In this document: positions 34,133 to 42,094 of the stretch, one piece after another | Position numbering within the stretch: position 1 is the first letter of the stretch | Layout of the letters: each line of letters begins with the position of its first letter | Assembly: GCA_052389915.1 (NCBI GenBank) | Contig: JBQTHL010000031.1 | Span: 248,001-312,000, forward strand | Reading direction: 5' to 3' | Source of the DNA: Panacagrimonas sp052389915 | GTDB lineage: Bacteria > Pseudomonadota > Gammaproteobacteria > Nevskiales > Nevskiaceae | DNA: 64,000 nucleotides | The notes under the pieces: generated by a model | Told to the model about the DNA's origin: nothing | Databases searched by the model: none | The model's input: the letters and a program-made list of their open reading frames with translations, nothing else | Position numbers and translations under genes: made by a program

Positions 34133-34893
34133 AGCCCACCACCTTGATCAAGAAGCTTGCGCTCGCGACCTTCGCCTTCACCGTCTCGGGCGCCGCGATG
34201 GCAGCGGGCGGGCACGCGCTGCCATACCCGTACAGCGCGGACGTGGACAACCTGCCCTCGGTGCAGCGCGGCGCGAAGATCTTCATGAACTACTGCTCGG
34301 GCTGTCACTCTATGCAGTTCATGCGCTACAGCCGCGTTGCGCAGGACCTCGAGATTCCCGAGGATCTGCTCAAGGCCAACCTGATGTTCACCAGCGACAA
34401 GACCGGTGACGTCATCCTGTCGGCGATTCCGAAAGCCGAGGCGACCAAGTGGTTCGGCCAGGCACCGCCTGACCTCACGCTGGAAACGCGCGCGCGCGGC
34501 GAAGACTGGGTGTACAGCTATCTCAAGAGTTTTTATCTCGATCCCGCGCGGCCGCTGGGCGTGAACAACCTGGTGCTGCCGGGCGCCTCGATGCCGCACG
34601 TGCTGTGGGAAATGCAGGGCTGGAACGCGAAAGCCGACGCAGCACACGAAGGCGAGCACGCCGAAGGCGGTCACGGCGGGCACAAGGATCCGTTCAAGCA
34701 AGTGCAGGCCGGCAAGCTGTCCGGCGACGACTACGACAAGTTCGTCGGCGACCTGGTCAACTTCATGGCCTACGCAGCGGAACCCGGCCGGTCGGCGCGC
34801 CAGGCCCTAGGCGGCAAGGTGATCGTGTACCTGCTGATATTGCTCGGCTTCGCTTATCTGCTGAAGAAGGAATACTGGAAAGACGTGCACTGA
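34129..34893 (+). CDS. petC: Cytochrome c1
   Basis: A 254-residue subunit with a signal peptide (cleavage near VSGAAMAAGG), the haem c motif CSGCH (Cys56-His60), the axial Met region LPGASMPHVLW and a C-terminal membrane anchor VIVYLLILLGFAYLL. A His-rich insertion (HEGEHAEGGHGGHKDPF) lies between the haem domain and the anchor. ATG 34129 overlaps the cytochrome b stop (ATGA). A clear terminator follows 36 bases after the stop. Confidence 0.95.
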   Translation: MKPTTLIKKLALATFAFTVSGAAMAAGGHALPYPYSADVDNLPSVQRGAKIFMNYCSGCHSMQFMRYSRVAQDLEIPEDLLKANLMFTSDKTGDVILSAIPKAEATKWFGQAPPDLTLETRARGEDWVYSYLKSFYLDPARPLGVNNLVLPGASMPHVLWEMQGWNAKADAAHEGEHAEGGHGGHKDPFKQVQAGKLSGDDYDKFVGDLVNFMAYAAEPGRSARQALGGKVIVYLLILLGFAYLLKKEYWKDVH

Positions 34894-34929
34894 AGTCTTT
34901 TCAGCCGGTTCCCCCGGGAACCCGTACGG

Positions 34930-34961
34930 AAGGCCGATCCTCGTGATCGGCCTTCTTTTTT
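34930..34961 (+). terminator. Rho-independent terminator of petABC
   Basis: Perfect 10-base stem AAGGCCGATC / GATCGGCCTT with a CTCGT loop, followed by CTTTTTT. It separates petABC from sspA. Confidence 0.93.
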
Positions 34962-35041
34962 GGTGCAGCCCGTGGGCAAGGATTTGCCACAGGGTGCAAC
35001 GCAGGTGCACATTCAGTGCCGTCCCTAAGCGAAGCGCCTGA

Positions 35042-35713
35042 ATGTCCCTGCGCAGCAAATCCAAATACGTGGCTGCAGCGAAGCCCGCCTCCAACGCCGG
35101 CGTCACGCTGTACTGCTCGGCGACGCAGGTGGGTTGCCACTGGATTCGGCTGGTGCTGGCAGAGAAAGACGTTCCCGGTCCGCGCATCCTGCTGCAAGGG
35201 GCCGGGCAAGCCAGCGAGGATCTGGCGACGCTCAATCCGGCGCAGAGCCTGCCCACCTTGACCGATCGCGAGACCGTGATTTATCCGGCGCGCCTGATTG
35301 CGGAATTTCTCGACGAGCGCTACCCGCATCCGCCGATGATGCCGCCCGACGCCGCCATGCGCGCGCGCCTGCGCATGGTCATGAGCCGCCTGGAAACCGA
35401 GTGGCTGGTGCTGATTGCCCAAATCGAAACCGGACCGGTCGCGCTGGCGCGCACTGCGCGCAAGCAACTGGCGGATCAGCTCGTGGCGAACGCGCGACTG
35501 TTCCCCGCGCGCGGCTGGTTTCTGGGCCTGGATTTCAGCATCGTCGACTGCGCCTGGGCCGCGCTGCTGTGGCGCCTAGCCTCGATGAATCTGGCGCTGC
35601 CCGCGGGTGGCGATTCGATCCGCGGCTACGCCGAGCGGGTTTTCGCACGTCCACGGTTCGCCGCGAGTCTGGTCGAGGCCCAGCGTAAGGCGGCTGCAAA
35701 GGGACGCGGCTAG
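35042..35713 (+). CDS. sspA: Stringent starvation protein A (GST-fold)
   Basis: A 223-residue GST-like protein between petC and sspB, the conserved position of sspA. The N-domain VTLYCSATQVGCHWIRLVLAEKDV has the SspA pattern, where Cys-Pro of catalytic GSTs is replaced. The C-domain includes WFLGLDFSIVDCAWAALLWRL. SspA binds RNA polymerase and alters transcription in stationary phase and acid stress; it has no GST activity in the studied cases. ATG 35042. The N-terminus is about 20 residues longer than usual (MSLRSKSKYVAAAKPASN). Confidence 0.88.
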   Translation: MSLRSKSKYVAAAKPASNAGVTLYCSATQVGCHWIRLVLAEKDVPGPRILLQGAGQASEDLATLNPAQSLPTLTDRETVIYPARLIAEFLDERYPHPPMMPPDAAMRARLRMVMSRLETEWLVLIAQIETGPVALARTARKQLADQLVANARLFPARGWFLGLDFSIVDCAWAALLWRLASMNLALPAGGDSIRGYAERVFARPRFAASLVEAQRKAAAKGRG

Positions 35714-35726
35714 AATTCACGCCGCC

Positions 35727-36131
35727 ATGACTCAACGCTCCCGCCGTCCCTATCTGATCCGCGCCATCTACGACTGGGCGACCGACAACAGTTACACGCC
35801 GCACTTGCTGGTCGCCGCGGACGTGGAAGGCGTGCACGTGCCGCGCGAGTTCGTGCAGGAAGGGCGCATCACGCTCAACGTCAGCCCGATGGCGGTACAA
35901 AGCCTGGACCTGCACGCCGACCCGATCTGGTTCTCCGCGCGCTTCGGCGGCCGGGCCTTCGAGGTGACGGTGCCGGTCGGTGCAGTGCTGGCCGTGTTCG
36001 CGCGCGAGAACGGCGAGGGCATCGTGTTCGGCGAGATAGAACCCACGCCGCCGAAAGACACAGAGCCCAAGGCGGAAGAAGCGCCGAAGAAGCCTGCCGC
36101 GAGTCGCAGTCATTTGCGCGTGGTGAAGTAG
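35727..36131 (+). CDS. sspB: ClpXP protease specificity-enhancing factor
   Basis: A 134-residue adaptor that delivers ssrA-tagged proteins to ClpXP. The body is recognisable: RRPYLIRAIYDWATDNSYTP, ITLNVSPMAVQSLDL, IWFSARFGGRAFEVTVPVGA. The acidic linker (EIEPTPPKDTEPKAEEAPK) leads to the C-terminal ClpX-binding peptide SHLRVVK. ATG 35727 lies 13 bases after sspA. Confidence 0.93.
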   Translation: MTQRSRRPYLIRAIYDWATDNSYTPHLLVAADVEGVHVPREFVQEGRITLNVSPMAVQSLDLHADPIWFSARFGGRAFEVTVPVGAVLAVFARENGEGIVFGEIEPTPPKDTEPKAEEAPKKPAASRSHLRVVK

Positions 36132-36143
36132 AGGCTGGGAAAG

Positions 36144-36225
36144 GCATTTCACGCAGAGGCCGCAGAGACGCAGAAAATCAGTTCGTATTTTTCCTCAGCG
36201 TCTCTGCGGCCTCTGCGTGAAATGC
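36144..36225. repeat. 28-base perfect inverted repeat between convergent genes
   Basis: Arms 36144-36171 (GCATTTCACGCAGAGG...) and 36198-36225 are exact inverted copies with a 26-base spacer. The CGCAGAGACGC units resemble a dispersed proteobacterial repeat. It lies between the convergent stops of sspB and the FAD oxidase gene and could end transcription from both sides. Confidence 0.85.
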
Positions 36226-36238
36226 TTCTGTGTTTTCC

Positions 36239-37657
36239 TCAAGCATCCGGCAGCGTCTTACCCGGATTGAGAATCCCGTCCGGATCGAACACGCGCTTGA
36301 GTTGATGCATCAGCGCGAGCGTCGGCTCTGGAATTTCCCAGCCGACGTAGGCGCGCTTGTCGATGCCGACGCCGTGCTCTCCGGACAGCGTTCCTTCCAG
36401 TCGCAGCACCAGCCCGAACACGTCGCGCAGACAGGCTTCGATGGTGCTCATTTGCTGCGGATCGAGCGGGTCGGCCAGCAGGTTCACGTGCAGATTGCCG
36501 TTGCCGGCGTGACCGAAGCTGACGATACGAATGGCGTGCTGGCGTGACAGCTCACCCAAACCTGCGACCAGTTCCGGAAGTCGTGTTACGGGAACCACCA
36601 CGTCTTCATTGATCTTGCGCGGCGCGAGCTTGCGCAGCGATGGTGACAGGGCTTTGCGCGCAGCCCACAGATCCTCGGCTTCGGCGCGCGAACCGGCGAC
36701 GCGAAGTTCGATCAGTCCATCGACTCTCGCCGCGCTTGCCACGGCTTGTGCATCGGCTTCGAGTCCGGGCGACTCGCCGTCGATGTCGATGAGCAGCAGT
36801 GCGCCCGCGCCCGCGGGAATACCGCAATCGCGCCAGGCTTGCGCGAGCAAAACCGCATCGCTGTCGAAGAATTCCAGCGCACACGGAGTCGCGGGCTGAC
36901 CCATGATTTGCGTGACCGCGGCAATCGCACTCTTCACGTCGCGATACGCCGCGCGCAAGGTCGTCAGGCCGGACGGCCGCGGCAGCAACTTGAGCGTGGC
37001 GCGAGTAATCAGCGCGAGCGTGCCCTCGCTGCCGACGAGCAGGCGCGTCAGGTCATAACCGACCACGCCCTTGGTGGTGTTGCAGCCGGTGCGGATGAGC
37101 TGGCCCGCGCCGGTGATTGCGGTGAGTCCGAGCACGTTCTCGCGTGCGGTTCCGTACTTGACGGCGCGCGGTCCGCCCGCGCCGCAGGCCAAGTTGCCAC
37201 CCACCGTGGAGTAGTCCGCACTGGTCGGATCGGGCGCCCAGAACAGGCCGTGTTCGGCGGCCGCGCGCTGCACGTCGCCGTTGAGGCAGCCGGCTTCGCA
37301 TTCGATCAGTCGATCGCCGGGCGAGATGCGCAGGATGCGATTCATGCGTTCGAGCGAGACCACGATGCCGCCTTCGACGGGAACCGTCGCACCGGTGGTG
37401 TTGGTGCCGCGCCCGCGCACCGTGAGCGGCACGCGATGTGCGCGACACACGTCCACCAGCGCCAGAATTTCGTCCTCGCTCGTAGCGAAGACCACGGCCT
37501 GCGGCAGCGCGACTCTGCGCGAATTGTCGTAGGCGTAGGCCAGGCAATCGGAGGGATCGCTCAGCAGGCGCTGGCCCGGAAAAATGGCGCGCAAGAGCGA
37601 TAGGACTTCTGTGAAGTCCTTCATGCTGCGAGTCGTTGAGTAGGCGGTCGTGGACAT
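36239..37657 (-). CDS. FAD-linked oxidase, GlcD/D-lactate dehydrogenase type
   Basis: A 472-residue flavoprotein. FAD-binding PCMH domain: LTVRGRGTNTTGATVPVEGG, AEHGLFWAPDPTSADYSTVG and GNLACGAGGPRAVKYG. The C-terminal FAD-oxidase domain has the conserved IVSFGHAGNGNLHVNLL, LSGEHGVGIDK and FDPDGILNPGK. Members oxidise D-2-hydroxy acids (glycolate, D-lactate, D-2-hydroxyglutarate). No GlcE or GlcF partner is next to it, so a single-subunit D-lactate or 2-hydroxyglutarate enzyme is more likely. ATG 37657 is used; ATG 37624 (MKDFTEVL) is possible. Confidence 0.87.
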   Translation of the reverse strand: MSTTAYSTTRSMKDFTEVLSLLRAIFPGQRLLSDPSDCLAYAYDNSRRVALPQAVVFATSEDEILALVDVCRAHRVPLTVRGRGTNTTGATVPVEGGIVVSLERMNRILRISPGDRLIECEAGCLNGDVQRAAAEHGLFWAPDPTSADYSTVGGNLACGAGGPRAVKYGTARENVLGLTAITGAGQLIRTGCNTTKGVVGYDLTRLLVGSEGTLALITRATLKLLPRPSGLTTLRAAYRDVKSAIAAVTQIMGQPATPCALEFFDSDAVLLAQAWRDCGIPAGAGALLLIDIDGESPGLEADAQAVASAARVDGLIELRVAGSRAEAEDLWAARKALSPSLRKLAPRKINEDVVVPVTRLPELVAGLGELSRQHAIRIVSFGHAGNGNLHVNLLADPLDPQQMSTIEACLRDVFGLVLRLEGTLSGEHGVGIDKRAYVGWEIPEPTLALMHQLKRVFDPDGILNPGKTLPDA

Positions 37658-37694
37658 CTACTGAGGCTCACGGAACTAGGCGAAAAAAACACAA

Positions 37695-37790
37695 CCGCCA
37701 TGCCCGCGAAGGCGGACATCCAGTTTTCGCCCGCAATCCAGCCGCCGTCGGGGCAGAGGGACTGGATTCCCGCCTGCGCGGGAATGACGG
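37695..37790. repeat. dRS3-like inverted repeat (ATTCCC-N8-GGGAAT)
   Basis: Right unit at 37761-37790 contains ATTCCC, eight bases and GGGAAT (37766-37785), the pattern I know for the dRS3 repeats of Neisseria. The left unit at 37695-37724 is its inverted copy with about five mismatches in 30. It lies between the FAD oxidase and yraN genes. Confidence 0.7.
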
Positions 37791-37825
37791 TTTCATATGG
37801 ATGGGCAGCACAACTAGTGTTGCGT

Positions 37826-38170
37826 TCAATCCGCGGCGTCGAACGCAGCCTGAATCCACTCGATGCGGTCGTCTGCGTCCAGAGTCACGACATCGAAGCG
37901 CACGGAAAGCTTTGCGAATTCCGGCCGGCGCGCGAGCAGCCCGCGCGTGGCCTGCACGATGCGCGACTGCTTGCGGCTGTCGACCGATTCGGCCGCGCTG
38001 CCGTAGCCGCGGTGCGCACGCTTGCGCACTTCCACAATCGCCAGTGCCGCGCCGTCGCGCATCACCAGATCGAGTTCGCCGCCAGGCGCGCGGACATTGC
38101 GATCCACCAGTTTCAGTCCGCGCAACTCCAGGTAACGCAACGCCAGGTCTTCTTCGCGCGCGCCTTTCAC
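37826..38170 (-). CDS. yraN: YraN/UPF0102 family nuclease-fold protein
   Basis: A 114-residue protein with the restriction-endonuclease-like core of UPF0102: an early ALRYLELRGLKLVDRNVR, then APGGELDLVMRDG (acidic metal ligand) and ALAIVEVRKRAHRGYGSA. Family members usually have VEVK; here the Lys is replaced by Arg. The start is GTG 38170, overlapping the lpoA stop (GTGA). Its place after lpoA and beside rsmI is conserved in gammaproteobacteria. Function is not settled. Confidence 0.82.
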   Translation of the reverse strand: MKGAREEDLALRYLELRGLKLVDRNVRAPGGELDLVMRDGAALAIVEVRKRAHRGYGSAAESVDSRKQSRIVQATRGLLARRPEFAKLSVRFDVVTLDADDRIEWIQAAFDAAD

Positions 38171-39993
38171 GAACGGCTTGCGGCCCGGCCGTCGCGGACG
38201 AGCGCGCAGCCCACCTGTCTTGCGATGCGGCCGTCCGCGCTCATGCTGAGTCGGCCACTCGCGCCCTCGATGAGGCTCGCGGAATTCAGCTCGCCGCGTG
38301 TCAGGGTTTGCGCGAGGCGCGAGGCGTCGCGTCCCAGCGCAAACAGGCGCGGTTGATCGCGCAGCGCCTCGGGAAATTGCTGGCTCGCACGCTGACGGGT
38401 TGTGGCCGCTGCGCCGCTGGCGTCGAGCACCCAGGGCATGTCGCATACGCGCATGCCGTTCAACTGCCGATCGACCGTGCCCGGCAGCGCGGCCGACAAG
38501 GTGTAGGTGGAAAGCCTGGCCGCACGGAAAAACTCCAGTTGCGGAACGAAGGCCCGCGCCTCGGCCGTGCGCAGCGGCGCGAACAGCACGTCGGCGTCCT
38601 GCCGCGGCCGGGGTTCGAACTCGCTGGCCACGCCAAGCGCGGTGGTCACCTGCTGATGGCGCGCCTGGCTTCGATCCAGCTTCATCAAGGCCTGCAAGGG
38701 CTTGCCGAAATCCTGCGTGCCGGACGCGAAGCGCGCGGTCTGCAACATGGCGCCGCCCTGTTGCGAGAAGGTGGTGGCGAAGGCCTGAAACACGCGTGCG
38801 CCCAGGTCGTTGTCCGGAATCAGCACCAGCGCGTTGCGATGGCCGGAAGCCGCGGCGTCCAGCGCTGCGGCGCGTGCTTCGTCTTCCGGGGCCAGGCCGA
38901 ATTGCACGCCGCCCGGCAACCGGCCATCGACATAGTTGAGCGCCAGCCAGGGCACGCTGCGACCGAGCCGCGCGATGGCAGAGACGCCGTCCTTGGTCAG
39001 CGGTCCGACGATCAGTCCGGCGCCGTCGCGCAGCGCGGTCTCGAACGCCGTCGCCGCCTGCGCGCCGCTGCTGCCGGCGTCATACACGCGCAGCGCCGGG
39101 CGCGGCGCCGGCAGTTCGAACCAGGCGGAGACAAATCCGTCGCGAACCGCGCGCCCACTGCTCGCGAGGTTGCCGCTCACCGGTAGCAACAGCGCCCAGC
39201 TTCCGCTTACCGGCGGCAGGGACACCGCAGCCGCGGGTTGCGAGATGGCGGGTTGCGGGGCTGTGGGTGCGGCGGAAATGGTGGCCGGAATCGGCACCGG
39301 CCTTGCTGCTTGCAACGGAGCCGCGGCCGGCGCCGGTGCGCGCGCCACCTCGACCACACGCACCGTCGCAGCCCGGCTTGCGCCCGGATGCGCGGGATTG
39401 CGCTGCTTCCAGCCGGCCAGCGCGGAAGCGGTCGGACCTTGCTCCAGCACCGCGGCCAGCTCGAGCCAGCCGCGCGTCAACGGGTCCTGACCCGCGATGG
39501 CACTCGCCGCGCGGGCGGGCAGCGGCGTGGCAATCAATCCGCTCCAGATCTGTTCGCGGTTGTCGGCAACCGCCTGCGCAGATCTCAACGTGGGTTCGCG
39601 CGCGACCAGCGTCCTCACGGCTGCGACCGGATCGCCTCCGAGGAAGTAGGCGCGCCCGCGCAACAGTTCCATGCGCGCCGAAAGCGAAGGCACGTGCGCG
39701 CTGCTCGTCGGCAAGGACCGCAGCACCGTCTGCGGCTGCCCGCGATGCAGGCCGATTTCCGCGCGCACGAGTTGCACGCGCGCGAGTTGCAGCGGATCGA
39801 GCGAACCGGCGGAAATGCGCGACAAGCTGAGTTCCGCAGTCTTGTCGTCGCCGCGGGCAACCGCCTGCTCAGCCGCTGCAATCAGCGATAGCGCGGGTCC
39901 CGTGGTCGGGCTCGGGGCGGGAACAGTCGCGGCGAGCGCCACTCCGGCGCCAGCGCAGAAGAACAGAATCAGAACCCAGCGTGCGAGCATCAT
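38167..39993 (-). CDS. lpoA: LpoA-like penicillin-binding protein activator (YraM)
   Basis: A 608-residue envelope protein. The N-terminal part is helical and TPR-like (RVQLVRAEIGLHRGQPQTVL), and the C-terminal part is a periplasmic-binding-protein fold (VSGSWALLLPVSGNLASSGR ... GAGLIVGPLTKDGVSAIARL). LpoA activates PBP1A from the outer membrane in Escherichia coli. Here the signal (LILFFCAGAGVALA) lacks a good lipobox, so it may be a soluble periplasmic form. The start is ATG 39993 or 39990. The yraN-lpoA / rsmI arrangement supports the call. Confidence 0.83.
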   Translation of the reverse strand: MMLARWVLILFFCAGAGVALAATVPAPSPTTGPALSLIAAAEQAVARGDDKTAELSLSRISAGSLDPLQLARVQLVRAEIGLHRGQPQTVLRSLPTSSAHVPSLSARMELLRGRAYFLGGDPVAAVRTLVAREPTLRSAQAVADNREQIWSGLIATPLPARAASAIAGQDPLTRGWLELAAVLEQGPTASALAGWKQRNPAHPGASRAATVRVVEVARAPAPAAAPLQAARPVPIPATISAAPTAPQPAISQPAAAVSLPPVSGSWALLLPVSGNLASSGRAVRDGFVSAWFELPAPRPALRVYDAGSSGAQAATAFETALRDGAGLIVGPLTKDGVSAIARLGRSVPWLALNYVDGRLPGGVQFGLAPEDEARAAALDAAASGHRNALVLIPDNDLGARVFQAFATTFSQQGGAMLQTARFASGTQDFGKPLQALMKLDRSQARHQQVTTALGVASEFEPRPRQDADVLFAPLRTAEARAFVPQLEFFRAARLSTYTLSAALPGTVDRQLNGMRVCDMPWVLDASGAAATTRQRASQQFPEALRDQPRLFALGRDASRLAQTLTRGELNSASLIEGASGRLSMSADGRIARQVGCALVRDGRAASRS

Positions 39994-40004
39994 GGCGATA
40001 AAGT

Positions 40005-40925
40005 ATGGCACGCAGCCTTGCGCCTTCTCCGACAAAACTCCGCGTGATCTCAAGCCCTGACGACGACAGCGACATCAGGCCCGGATGCCTGTACGTGGTG
40101 GCCACGCCCATCGGCAATCTCGGCGACCTGTCGCCGCGTGCGCAGCGGGTGCTCGCACAGGTCCAGCGCATTGCAGCCGAGGACACGCGCAACACTGGCG
40201 TCTTGCTGAGCCACTTCGGCATTCGTACGGCGATGGTGGCGCTGCACGATCACAACGAAGATCGCGTCGCCGCCACGTTGGTGAAGGCGCTGTGCGCGGG
40301 CGAGTCGCTGGCCCTGGTATCGGACGCCGGCACGCCGCTGATTTCAGACCCCGGATTCGGACTGGTGCGCGCCGCGCGTGCGGCCGGGTGCGAAATCATC
40401 GCCATACCCGGCCCGTGTGCCGCCATCGCCGCGCTCTCGATTGCCGGTCTGCCCAGCGACAGCTTCACGTTTGCCGGATTCCTCCCCGCCAAATCCGCCG
40501 CGCGCCGCGAACGCATTGCCGAACTCGCACGCGAACCGCGCAGCGTGATCGTCTACGAGGCCAGTCACCGCATCGCCGACTGCGCGCACGACCTCGCGGC
40601 CGTGCTCGGCCCGCGCAAGCTCATGCTGGCGCGCGAAATCAGCAAGCGCTTCGAACAGAGCATCGTCTGCGCCGCGCAGGAACTGCCGGCGTGGATAGAG
40701 GACGATCCGAATCGCGAGCGCGGCGAATTCGTGCTGGTGATCGAGCCGGCGCCGGCCGCGAATCCCGGCTCGGCCGAGGCCGAACGTATCCTGCTCGTGC
40801 TGCTCACCGAGCTGCCCGCTTCCCGCGCGGCGAAGGTCGCGGCCCAACTCACTGGCCTTCGCAAGCAGGAGGTTTACGAGCTTGCGATGAAACTTTCACC
40901 CGGGAGTGACGGCAGCGCAGCGTAG
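40005..40925 (+). CDS. rsmI: 16S rRNA (cytidine-1402-2'-O)-methyltransferase
   Basis: A 306-residue tetrapyrrole-methylase-fold enzyme that 2'-O-methylates C1402 of 16S rRNA. Motifs: LYVVATPIGNLGDLSPRA, AEDTRNTGVLLSHFGI, LVSDAGTPLISDPGF, IPGPCAAIAALSIAGLPSD and FAGFLPAK. ATG 40005 gives a 28-residue lead before LYVVATPIGN; GTG 40044 would give 15, closer to other family members. The start lies only 11 bases from the divergent lpoA start. Confidence 0.94.
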   Translation: MARSLAPSPTKLRVISSPDDDSDIRPGCLYVVATPIGNLGDLSPRAQRVLAQVQRIAAEDTRNTGVLLSHFGIRTAMVALHDHNEDRVAATLVKALCAGESLALVSDAGTPLISDPGFGLVRAARAAGCEIIAIPGPCAAIAALSIAGLPSDSFTFAGFLPAKSAARRERIAELAREPRSVIVYEASHRIADCAHDLAAVLGPRKLMLAREISKRFEQSIVCAAQELPAWIEDDPNRERGEFVLVIEPAPAANPGSAEAERILLVLLTELPASRAAKVAAQLTGLRKQEVYELAMKLSPGSDGSAA

Positions 40926-40928
40926 ACT
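40923..40928 (+). promoter_or_regulatory. Candidate -10 element of rnpB (TAGACT)
   Basis: TAGACT begins at the rsmI stop codon and ends seven bases before the inferred 5' end of rnpB, the right distance for a -10 box. No good -35 is visible. Confidence 0.45.
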
Positions 40929-40935
40929 GCGTGCT

Positions 40936-41299
40936 GGAGTCGGCCGAACGATCGCTGCTATCGCAAGATAGGGGAGGAAAGTCCGGGCTCCGCAGGGCAG
41001 AGTGCCAGGTAACGCCTGGGCGCCGCGAGGCGACGGATAGTGCAACAGAAAGATACCGCCGATGGTCCGGGTTTCCGGGCACAGGCAAGGGTGAAATGGT
41101 GCGGTAAGAGCGCACCGCGAGTCTGGCAACAGACCGGCACGGCAAACCCCACTCGGAGCAAGACCAAATAGGGAAGGATGTGCCGCAAGGCGCAACACGC
41201 GGCCCGCGTGCCTTCCGGGTAGGTTGCTGGAGCGCCGCGGTGACGCGGCGCCTAGAGGAATGATCGTTCCCGACAGAACCCGGCTTACAGGCCGACTCC
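40936..41299 (+). ncRNA. rnpB: RNase P RNA, bacterial class A
   Basis: About 364 bases. The 5' end GGAGTCGGCC pairs with the 3' end GGCCGACTCC to form helix P1. Conserved core segments are seen in order: GAGGAAAGTCCGGGCTCC near the 5' side, CAGGGTGCCAGGTAA-like sequence (cagagtgccaggtaacgcc), GGGTGAAAT with the CR region, ACAGACCGGC, and CGAACCGGCTTAC-type 3' sequence (gacagaacccggcttacag). The RNA is the catalytic part of the enzyme that matures tRNA 5' ends. Its place between rsmI and mraZ matches related gammaproteobacteria. Confidence 0.95.
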
Positions 41300-41547
41300 T
41301 TCTTTTCTTGTTCGACCTGACCGGCCGACCGTAACCCGTCCGCACCTAGGCAATCCCAATTGCTTGTGCATAAGGTCGCACCGGCTTTCCGGCCGCTGGC
41401 GCCGCGCATCGCGCCCTCGCAGCTCAAAAATGCACACGACTCACCTTAAGTAAGTTGTGCAACCCAATGTTTTGAATAATTTTCTTCAGGAGAATCTTGC
41501 GATGCTCTAAACGCTTGTTCTATCGGGCTTTTTCGCTTTGCCGCGTC
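41300..41547. other. Non-coding gap between rnpB and the mraZ promoter
   Basis: Immediately after rnpB there is a T-rich run (TTCTTTTCTT) that may end its transcription. The second half (about 41440-41500) is A+T rich. I see no convincing gene or stable hairpin in this stretch. Confidence 0.5.
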
Positions 41548-41576
41548 TTGTGAGTGGAGTACGTGTGGTTTATAGT
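41548..41576 (+). promoter_or_regulatory. Promoter of mraZ and the dcw cluster
   Basis: The -35 box is TTGTGA (41548-41553), the spacer is 17 bases, and the -10 box is TATAGT (41571-41576). It is 66 bases upstream of the mraZ GTG. Confidence 0.7.
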
Positions 41577-41611
41577 GTATTCGAAGGGATTAAAGTGGTA
41601 AGTAAGTGGGG
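41555..41611 (+). promoter_or_regulatory. Possible MraZ binding repeats (TGG units)
   Basis: TGG units lie at 41555, 41566, 41596 and 41607, in two pairs each spaced by 11 bases, the last being GTGGGG. In E. coli MraZ represses its own promoter through TGGGN repeats spaced about 10 bases apart. The fit here is only partial, so this is tentative. Confidence 0.35.
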
Positions 41612-41641
41612 AATTAATTTACGCCGCAAGAGGCCGAGCAA

Positions 41642-42085
41642 GTGTTTTCCGGGTCGCACCAACTGACCATCGACGACAAGGGACGCTTGGCGATCCCTGC
41701 GCGCTTCCGCCAGGAGCTGGCGGAGGGCTGCGCGTCGCAGTTGGTCGTGACCCGCGGACCCAATCCCTGCCTGGAGATTTATCCGGCCCCGGAGTTTCAG
41801 CGGGTGGCCGACGCGATCCAGAACATGGACGACCGCGACAGCGCGGAAATCCTCAAGAGCGTGTTCATCGGCTTTGCCTGCGAGACCGAGATCGACAAGC
41901 AGGGGCGCGTGCTGCTGCCACCGATGCTGCGCAAGCACGCGAAGCTCGGCACCAGCGTGGTGCTGATGGGCCAGATCACGCGTTTCGATCTGTGGCCGGA
42001 AGAGCTCTGGAACGAGCGCTTCGGCGAAGGTCCGACGAGCCTCGCGGCGCGCACGACCGATGCGTTCCGGAACATCAAGCGGTGA
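41642..42085 (+). CDS. mraZ: Transcriptional regulator MraZ
   Basis: A 147-residue protein with two AbrB-like DNA-binding halves: FSGSHQLTIDDKGRLAIPARFR at the N-terminus and CETEIDKQGRVLLPPMLRKHA in the second half, each with the DxKGR/DxQGR loop. MraZ controls the dcw cluster and is its usual first gene. The start is GTG 41642 with AAGAGG upstream. Confidence 0.95.
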   Translation: MFSGSHQLTIDDKGRLAIPARFRQELAEGCASQLVVTRGPNPCLEIYPAPEFQRVADAIQNMDDRDSAEILKSVFIGFACETEIDKQGRVLLPPMLRKHAKLGTSVVLMGQITRFDLWPEELWNERFGEGPTSLAARTTDAFRNIKR

Positions 42086-42094
42086 GGCGCCGGA

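Noticed and set aside
40849..41427. Minus-strand open frames across the rnpB locus
   Set aside because: They are antisense to RNase P RNA, whose P1 pairing and core sequences are clear. Such frames are known spurious calls.
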